From Pseudoalteromonas lipolytica (lineage in GTDB: Bacteria > Pseudomonadota > Gammaproteobacteria > Enterobacterales > Alteromonadaceae), in the NCBI RefSeq assembly GCF_001306915.1, contig NZ_LJTC01000010.1, forward strand, positions 62,001 through 126,000: 64,000 nucleotides of DNA, written 5' to 3'. A program made the position numbers and the translations under genes. Position 1 is the first letter of the stretch; every line of letters starts with the position of its first letter. The notes beneath the pieces are model-generated. The model made no database searches. It saw only the letters and a list, made by a program, of their open reading frames with translations, and was not told the origin of the DNA. This document shows positions 58,987-64,000 of this stretch, in pieces.

Positions 58987-60195
58987 ATGAAAAGAACACA
59001 CGCTGCCTTTTTTGTTGCGGGCATGATAAGCATGCCTACAGCGAATGCCATCGAGATCTACAACGATCAAACCAATAGTGTCACTATAGGTGGCTTTATA
59101 GATGCAAGGGTTATTAATACACAAGGTGAAACAGAAGTAGTTAATGGTGCATCACGAATCAATTTAGATTTTAAGCGTCAATTAAAAAATAGCTGGCAAG
59201 CCTTGGCATTATTAGAATGGGGTGTAAACCCTGTTGGTAGTAGTGACATTATTTATAATAATCGCTTTGAATCGATTCAAGATGAGTTTTTATATAACCG
59301 ACTTGGCTATGTTGGCCTTAAACATGAAGACTATGGTCAAATTACATTAGGCAAACAATGGGGTGCATGGTATGACGTTGTTTATAACACCAACTACAGT
59401 TTAGTGTGGGATGGTAACGCCGCGGGTGTTTATACCTACAATAAAGATGACGGTGCAGTAAATGGTACTGGTCGCGGTGATAAAGTACTACAGTATCGTA
59501 ATACGTGGGGAAAATTTCATCTTGCCCTACAAGCGCAACTAAAATCAGATGACTTTTATACCTGCGACATTGCAGACATATCACGAAGTTCATGTGAACT
59601 GTTATTTAATCAAGGTAATGCCGCAGCTCAAAGAGTAGAGTTTAATTCAACCTATGGTGCGGCTATCACCTACAATGCAACAAATAATTTAAAATTTACT
59701 GCAGGGGTTAACCGAGGTGAATTTGATATTGTTTATGCAAACGGTCGCGATCAACTCGTTACAGATCTTATCTATGGTGTTGGTGTTACTTATGGTGATT
59801 TTTATAAACCAGGCTGGTATGCATCAGCAAATATAAATAAAAACGAAAACCACGACACCGACAACTTAGGACGCTTAATCAAAGATGCCGTTGGTTTAGA
59901 GTCAATTCTAAGTTATCGCTTTGATAATGACATTCGTACTTTTGTTGCCTATAACGTATTTGATGCAGGTAGTGACTATGTTATTCAGCCTAATTTTAAT
60001 GCCGACCCTGAAGATGTGTTTAAACGCCAATTTGCAGTTTTAGGTGTGCACTACTTTATGGCTGAAGATACCATTTTATATATCGAAGCTCGTAAGGATT
60101 TTAGTGACTTTTCAAGTAATGACGCAGAGCAAGAAACACAGATGTCTCAAACCGAAGATGACGGTATAGCTATCGGTTTTAATTACACTTTGTAG
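58987..60195 (+). CDS. Outer-membrane porin (Gram-negative trimeric porin family)
   Basis: 402 aa with signal peptide (MKRTHAAFFVAGMISMPTANA). Beta-barrel pattern: IGGFIDARVINTQG, RINLDFKRQLKNSWQALALLEWG, FLYNRLGYVGLKHEDYGQITLGKQWGAWYDV (loop 3 region) and a C-terminal aromatic end FNYTL. General diffusion porin of the marine OmpC-like type. Confidence 0.85.
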   Translation: MKRTHAAFFVAGMISMPTANAIEIYNDQTNSVTIGGFIDARVINTQGETEVVNGASRINLDFKRQLKNSWQALALLEWGVNPVGSSDIIYNNRFESIQDEFLYNRLGYVGLKHEDYGQITLGKQWGAWYDVVYNTNYSLVWDGNAAGVYTYNKDDGAVNGTGRGDKVLQYRNTWGKFHLALQAQLKSDDFYTCDIADISRSSCELLFNQGNAAAQRVEFNSTYGAAITYNATNNLKFTAGVNRGEFDIVYANGRDQLVTDLIYGVGVTYGDFYKPGWYASANINKNENHDTDNLGRLIKDAVGLESILSYRFDNDIRTFVAYNVFDAGSDYVIQPNFNADPEDVFKRQFAVLGVHYFMAEDTILYIEARKDFSDFSSNDAEQETQMSQTEDDGIAIGFNYTL

Positions 60196-60209
60196 TTACG
60201 ATAAACACT

Positions 60210-60229
60210 AAGCCCACTATTGTGGGCTT
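60210..60229. terminator. Bidirectional terminator
   Basis: AAGCCCAC / GTGGGCTT hairpin with loop TATT, between the convergent porin and SnoaL-like genes. Confidence 0.85.
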
Positions 60230-60260
60230 TAAACTCGCGATAAATCACTTACGTACATAT

Positions 60261-60644
60261 TCAATACATTGAGTTACCATTCAAAGTCTCTTGTGGGATC
60301 TGTTGTATTGAATCCCAGTGTTCAACAATCTTGCCATTTTCATCAAACCGAAAGAAATCCATAGTGACATATTGGTCATTACCAGGCCATATTTGGTGAG
60401 TATGAAGCGCAACAAGATTACATTCTGCTATAGCACGAACAAAATCAATTTTCTTATCTGGATATTCATTATGCATTTTTTCAAAATAGGTAATGAATGA
60501 GGCTGTTCCATCACCAACTAAAGGATTATGTTGTATGTATACTTCGCCTACATACTTTTCAACCGCTAGAGATGGATTTCCTAGATAAGCGGTTTTGTAA
60601 AACTCAATAGCATTTCTCTTATTTAATTCTAAATCAACCGACAT
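60261..60644 (-). CDS. SnoaL-like NTF2-fold protein
   Basis: 127 aa. ELNKRNAIEFYKTAYLGNPSLAVEKYVGEVYIQHNPLVGDG and the closing MDFFRFDENGKIVEHWDSIQ are the signature of the SnoaL/polyketide-cyclase-like family of small cone-shaped enzymes and binding proteins. Ligand or reaction unknown. Stand-alone. Confidence 0.88.
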   Translation of the reverse strand: MSVDLELNKRNAIEFYKTAYLGNPSLAVEKYVGEVYIQHNPLVGDGTASFITYFEKMHNEYPDKKIDFVRAIAECNLVALHTHQIWPGNDQYVTMDFFRFDENGKIVEHWDSIQQIPQETLNGNSMY

Positions 60645-60963
60645 TTAGCACCTCTTCACAAATTTGTTGATTATGCTTGTATTTAAGAAATGTAAGACAA
60701 GCTAATTACACATTTTACTAAAGCATAATAGTTCCTTTTCTGAATATTCTATTTCTACCAGAGCTATTAACTGATAACTAGCCAGAAAAGTTAGCAATGG
60801 AGCGTTCAAATTTCCGATAAAAACGAATGACGGTTACACTTCACTTTATGAAATAGCTTATATGTTACGTATGTTGGAATAGGTATGTGTTAGCAGAAAA
60901 GTAAACTATTAATCTTTAAGCGAATCTAAAATGTATTCAGTACCAGTAAACCAAACTAGCACT
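60645..60963. other. Gene-free spacer
   Basis: About 320 A/T-rich bases between two reverse-strand genes. No ORF, hairpin or repeat that I would support; it presumably holds the SnoaL-like gene promoter and the 3' end of the GGDEF transcript. Confidence 0.5.
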
Positions 60964-61848
60964 TTAAGCACCTTCAAAATTTACTACACGCGAACGGCCA
61001 TTCTCTTTAGCAATATAAAGTGCTTTATCAGCATTATTCAAAAGCTCATCAAGTGAAATGCCGTCTTTACCATACACAGCAACACCTGCGCTAAACGACA
61101 TGCCTATATTTGAATTATCAGGTGTCATTAGCTTTATGGTCTTAGTTGTTTGAAGTAGTTTTTCTGTATTGGCAAAACAAAACGTGTCTTTAATGTTTAT
61201 TTGAATAAGGCAAAACTCTTCACCGCCAAGTCTTGCAAAATAACACGTATCATCAATGCTATCTTTTACATGCTTCGCAAAGGTGACTAATACTTGGTCG
61301 CCAAAATCATGGCCAAATGAATCATTAAAACGCTTAAAGTGATCAAGATCGATAAGTGAAACAGTACAACTAAATTCTTCATGTTTTGATTGTAACTGAC
61401 TGAATTTTGCAAACAAGGCTCGCCTATTTGGGACATTTGTTAATTGGTCAGTATGAGCAAGTTCAAACATTTGCTTACTGTAGTCTTCTAAGAGAGTGTT
61501 TGTTCGGTTAAACAAAAACTGGTTTCTCTTAAGTTCGGTTATATCCTCACCTTCAACAATGACGTGCTCACCGACTACATTGGCAGTAAATCTAAAAATA
61601 TGACGATATGAAGCATCATTAATTTCCACTTCAAGCTTATCTGTATCATTTTCTAATAATTTCGAAATAATTAATTGTAATAAGCTTCTGTTAGTTGGAT
61701 TGTTCGATGCATCTAGATAATGCTGTGCAACAAGTTGAAATGAGTTGTTTTGAAATACTACCTTGTGTTCATTAGCCGACAAAACAACGACAGGTAACTG
61801 CAAATAATTTAAAACAGAATAATCCGCGTTGTTTTGTTCTAATGACAT
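60964..61848 (-). CDS. PAS-GGDEF diguanylate cyclase
   Basis: 294 aa. An N-terminal PAS-like domain (~10-110), a short coiled-coil linker and a GGDEF domain (DQLTNVPNRRALF, LIDLDHFKRFNDSFGHDFGDQVL, active loop LGGEEFCLI). The active site is intact; the inhibitory RxxD site is not evident before it. It makes c-di-GMP from two GTP. Its start overlaps the end of the truncated haemoglobin gene by 10 bases, suggesting gas or redox control of this cyclase. Confidence 0.9.
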   Translation of the reverse strand: MSLEQNNADYSVLNYLQLPVVVLSANEHKVVFQNNSFQLVAQHYLDASNNPTNRSLLQLIISKLLENDTDKLEVEINDASYRHIFRFTANVVGEHVIVEGEDITELKRNQFLFNRTNTLLEDYSKQMFELAHTDQLTNVPNRRALFAKFSQLQSKHEEFSCTVSLIDLDHFKRFNDSFGHDFGDQVLVTFAKHVKDSIDDTCYFARLGGEEFCLIQINIKDTFCFANTEKLLQTTKTIKLMTPDNSNIGMSFSAGVAVYGKDGISLDELLNNADKALYIAKENGRSRVVNFEGA

Positions 61849-62198
61849 ACGATAAAGTCTCGTTTTGTTTCAAGCTTAGCTATGACTTGCTTCGCGTCGT
61901 CTTCTGATATTCCTTGTTCAGAAAATGTAAGCGACAAGATATTTATCATTTCTTGCCAATCTTTAAGATTAATACCTAAATTTTTATGGGCTTGTGCTAG
62001 CTGTTCATCACTGATGTAATCAGGTCCACCCATTAAAGATGAGATAAAACTTGTTTGATGATGAATTAACCTTTCCATGTTGGTATGTTTAAAATGAGCA
62101 TTAAGGGTTTCTGACTTCAAAATATTGTCATAAAACTTTTCTATGACTTTATAAATTCGAGAAAAACCACCGTATTTGATAAACAAAGAAGATTCCAC
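61839..62198 (-). CDS. Truncated haemoglobin (group 1-like)
   Basis: 119 aa. YGGFSRIYKVIEKFYDNIL at the start (B10 Tyr = Y23), FMERLIHHQTSFISSLMGGP-like E-helix region, and the proximal His in AQAHKNLGI (H71). Group I truncated haemoglobins bind O2 and NO. Fusion-free but translationally coupled to a PAS-GGDEF gene, so it may sense gas for c-di-GMP output, a split version of a globin-coupled cyclase. Confidence 0.88.
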   Translation of the reverse strand: MESSLFIKYGGFSRIYKVIEKFYDNILKSETLNAHFKHTNMERLIHHQTSFISSLMGGPDYISDEQLAQAHKNLGINLKDWQEMINILSLTFSEQGISEDDAKQVIAKLETKRDFIVCH

Positions 62199-62482
62199 AT
62201 CGAGTCCTGTATTATCGATAAATATTTAAGTAACTAATAAGGCACCACAAAAGATGACAAGAAAGTCTGCAAGCTATTGATATTTAAATTATAGAAAGGA
62301 AAAGAGATTTTGCATTTTTGAATAAGCAAATAATGGGATTATTCTCATTTGTTGCACGTGAATATTAATAGCCCCTCTTACACACCATCTGTTGATTTAA
62401 AAATCTTAAATTCAAAGATATTTGCCGAGATTGAAATAAACTTCAAAACAGTATGATGTGTTCTTTTTATGATTAATGGCTA

Positions 62483-62794
62483 TTACAATGAATAATCACG
62501 TTCTACTTTAGCAATACGCGTTGTAAAGGCGCTGTACCATTTGTCTTTGCCGAGCTGTTGGGCGTTTAAGTGCTCAACGTTTTGTTTCCAGGCTTTTATC
62601 GCATCTAAGTTTTGCCAATACGACACCGTAATACCCATACCATCACGAACAGACTCCATACCTAAATACCCAGGTTGTTGCTCTGCGAGTTCTACCATTC
62701 TATTAGCCACTTCTTCATAACCGGCGGTATCATCTGATAAGGTATTCGTAAAAATCACGGCGTAATATGGCGGTTTTGGTGTATTCGCTATCAT
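62483..62794 (-). CDS. Antibiotic biosynthesis monooxygenase (ABM) domain protein
   Basis: 103 aa ABM fold: YYAVIFTNTLSDDTAGYEEVANRMVELAEQQPGYLGMES and the ITVSYWQNLDAIKAWKQNVEH pattern, a ferredoxin-like dimer. Often quinone or haem related, but the reaction cannot be assigned. Follows the GFA gene by 5 bases. Confidence 0.88.
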   Translation of the reverse strand: MIANTPKPPYYAVIFTNTLSDDTAGYEEVANRMVELAEQQPGYLGMESVRDGMGITVSYWQNLDAIKAWKQNVEHLNAQQLGKDKWYSAFTTRIAKVERDYSL

Positions 62795-62799
62795 GGCTG

Positions 62800-63210
62800 T
62801 TACTTCCCTCTACTTGGTTCAAAACCATCATAACATGGGATTTCTTTGTTAAACGTATCCCAATTTGCTTTAGAGCTTACAAAGTTATGGCTGATCGGGC
62901 GCTCATTTATATCGCTATCTAATAAACCTAAGCGAATACGTAAGCGGCTTGGGTCATCTTTATTCTCGCTATAAATAGGCGAACCACAACAGCTACAAAA
63001 ATAACGAATTCTGCCGGGTTTAAATTCAAACGCACTTAGATGCAGCTTTCCTTCAGTGAGGTTAAAACCATCTCGTTGAATAAAGCCATTGGTTGCGTAG
63101 GCTGTGCCTGAGTTTTTACGACATAAAGAACAATGACAATGAATAATTGAGTCTATGCCACCAGCAATAGTTACTTTTACTTTGCTGCACAAACAACTTC
63201 CTTGATACAT
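62800..63210 (-). CDS. GFA-family (glutathione-dependent formaldehyde-activating-like) zinc protein
   Basis: 136 aa. Zinc ligands in GSCLCSKVKV, HCHCSLCRKNSGTA and FCSCCGSPIYS are characteristic of the GFA family; the C-terminus ends in a GLLDSDINERPISHNFVSSKANW block. Function not proven for most members. Probably an operon with the ABM gene downstream and DUF3859 gene upstream. Confidence 0.9.
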   Translation of the reverse strand: MYQGSCLCSKVKVTIAGGIDSIIHCHCSLCRKNSGTAYATNGFIQRDGFNLTEGKLHLSAFEFKPGRIRYFCSCCGSPIYSENKDDPSRLRIRLGLLDSDINERPISHNFVSSKANWDTFNKEIPCYDGFEPSRGK

Positions 63211-63231
63211 AGTCCCTCTCAGGTTTAAAGA

Positions 63232-63663
63232 TTAATAACCGCGATGCTTCCAAAATTCAGTGGCAGTGCCTTCGGCTTCCTTTAATAAGTTAAAGGATTT
63301 ATCAGCGATTATATGGCCATTTAACTCAATAGTCATGCGCCAAATACCTACTTTATTGTCAACAGGTGCCCATATCGTATCACCTAAATAAAACTGCCAA
63401 TCGTTTGTTTTAACGTACTGTTCGCCCTCAAACGGTGGCATGATCTCGCCATCTTCATCCGGAATATCTGGGTGGTAAACGCAAAATTTAATTTTTTGTC
63501 CTTTGGCCTTTTTAATGTTAACTATAAAGCCAAATTCAATATCTAACTGTGCAGGAACGTCTGTTGTAAATTCGGTAATTTGAGGCAGGTCTTTCTCTTT
63601 TGCATCCCAATGACTGTAAATGCCGTAACTTTCAATACTGGTAATTGGTTTGGCTTTTGCCAT
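63232..63663 (-). CDS. DUF3859 protein
   Basis: 143 aa. ITSIESYGIYSHW start, IEFGFIVNIKKAKGQKIKFCVYHPDI and WQFYLGDTIWAPVDNKVGIWRMTIELNG match DUF3859, a beta-sandwich of unknown function. 21 bases upstream of the GFA gene. Confidence 0.82.
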   Translation of the reverse strand: MAKAKPITSIESYGIYSHWDAKEKDLPQITEFTTDVPAQLDIEFGFIVNIKKAKGQKIKFCVYHPDIPDEDGEIMPPFEGEQYVKTNDWQFYLGDTIWAPVDNKVGIWRMTIELNGHIIADKSFNLLKEAEGTATEFWKHRGY

Positions 63664-63745
63664 AGCTGCAAGCGCTCCTTTTTTAAAATAAGGCGCTATT
63701 TTATAGTAGCAACTCTAGCAGAACAAGATTGTACTATTATAGTAA

Positions 63746-64000
63746 TTAGCTAACGTGCTTTACCCAGTGCGAGTCATGTTGTTGAAAACCACATTTAGTT
63801 AAAAGTTTAATACTGGCGCTGTTATTTTGGTTAACTAAAGCTAACACACTGTTTATGGGAGCAGGTACAAAGGTCGTGAGTTTTTCAAATAGCATATCTA
63901 GTACCTTTTGCATTATTCCTTTGCCAAAGTATTGTGACGACAACTCAAACCCCAACATGCCCTGCCCGTCAATTATGTTAAATATGCCTACGCTGCCAAT
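63746..64000 (-). CDS. GNAT acetyltransferase (RimJ-like), 5' end beyond window
   Basis: At least 85 codons are visible. The frame is open to the right edge (IGSVGIFNIIDGQG) and reads MLGFELSSQYFGKGIMQKVLDMLFEKL, with the acetyl-CoA loop QYFGKGIM, then NQNNSASIKLLTKCGFQQHDSHW at the end. An internal ATG at 63958 is not the true start. Substrate unknown. Confidence 0.85.
   Translation of the reverse strand: MGSVGIFNIIDGQGMLGFELSSQYFGKGIMQKVLDMLFEKLTTFVPAPINSVLALVNQNNSASIKLLTKCGFQQHDSHWVKHVS

Noticed and set aside
60900..60963. Short reverse reading frame ending EYILDSLKD after the GGDEF gene
   Set aside because: Only about 17 codons from a GTG with no binding site.
63974..63984. TTATGTTAAAT, an exact XerD-arm match, inside the GNAT gene at the right edge
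   Set aside because: It lacks the TTTATA centre and a XerC-like arm and lies in coding sequence; chance match.
1..64000. CRISPR arrays, tRNA and rRNA genes
   Set aside because: No regularly spaced direct repeats and no cloverleaf or rRNA-like sequence were seen on either strand.

Overview
The window looks like the chromosome of a marine gammaproteobacterium of the Pseudoalteromonas type. The evidence is a corticovirus (PM2-like) prophage (known PM2 host: Pseudoalteromonas), a rhombosortase, MiaE, a syp-type exopolysaccharide locus, a YbiT that matches the Escherichia coli protein closely, and low-to-moderate GC with many A/T-rich intergenic spacers. No rRNA, tRNA or CRISPR array was seen.

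1-15.7 kb: an exopolysaccharide and signalling locus with the gene set of the Vibrio fischeri syp (symbiosis polysaccharide) cluster in a different order. It holds a chain-length/co-polymerase protein (entering from the left edge), a GT4 glycosyltransferase, a fusion of a GT2 glycosyltransferase with an undecaprenyl-phosphate sugar transferase (SypQ+SypR in one chain), a STAS protein (SypA), an OmpA-like lipoprotein, a six-SLBB export protein, a CpsD-like ATPase with a degenerate P-loop, a kinase-receiver-phosphatase protein (SypE architecture), a sigma-54 activator (SypG architecture), a reverse-strand GT4, a free HPt protein, a YvcK-family protein and a hybrid histidine kinase. A sigma-54-type promoter and tandem palindromes precede the STAS gene, and a related palindrome precedes the hybrid kinase.

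15.7-21.3 kb: a tight reverse-strand operon of a CheY-like receiver, MoxR ATPase, DUF58, TgpA-type transglutaminase and a Na+/H+ antiporter-family protein.

21.46-35.03 kb: a complete-looking 13.5-kb corticovirus-type prophage bounded by two dif-like sites that share an 18-bp core. No integrase gene lies inside, so integration by host XerC/XerD at dif is the simplest reading. The long reverse-strand block has small early genes, a HUH rolling-circle initiator (Y-K-Y motif), a zinc-ribbon protein, an A32-type packaging ATPase, a 269-residue major capsid protein, many tiny one-helix membrane proteins, a long helical repeat protein, a large propeller-like spike, a secreted lysozyme-like protein and a holin-like protein. 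Two rightward regulators at the ends would come together across attP in the circular form. A two-gene cargo cassette (soluble 302 aa plus four-helix membrane 148 aa) with its own -10 box and terminators sits at the left end.

35.03-36.44 kb: accessory DNA just outside attR, with a frameshifted membrane-anchored protein gene and a decayed or repeat-like stretch.

36.4-64 kb: ordinary chromosome: ABC-F proteins, metallophosphatase, MiaE, P-loop sulfotransferase, DUF2254, SIMPL, malic enzyme, gamma-glutamyltransferase, rhombosortase, S9 peptidase, a secreted phosphodiesterase-like protein, YeiH, PurK/PurE with a MITE-like element upstream, YbiT (apparently starting at a rare ATC/ATT codon), TetR with tandem operators, porin, a truncated-haemoglobin/GGDEF pair, and small enzymes. 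A GNAT gene runs off the right edge.
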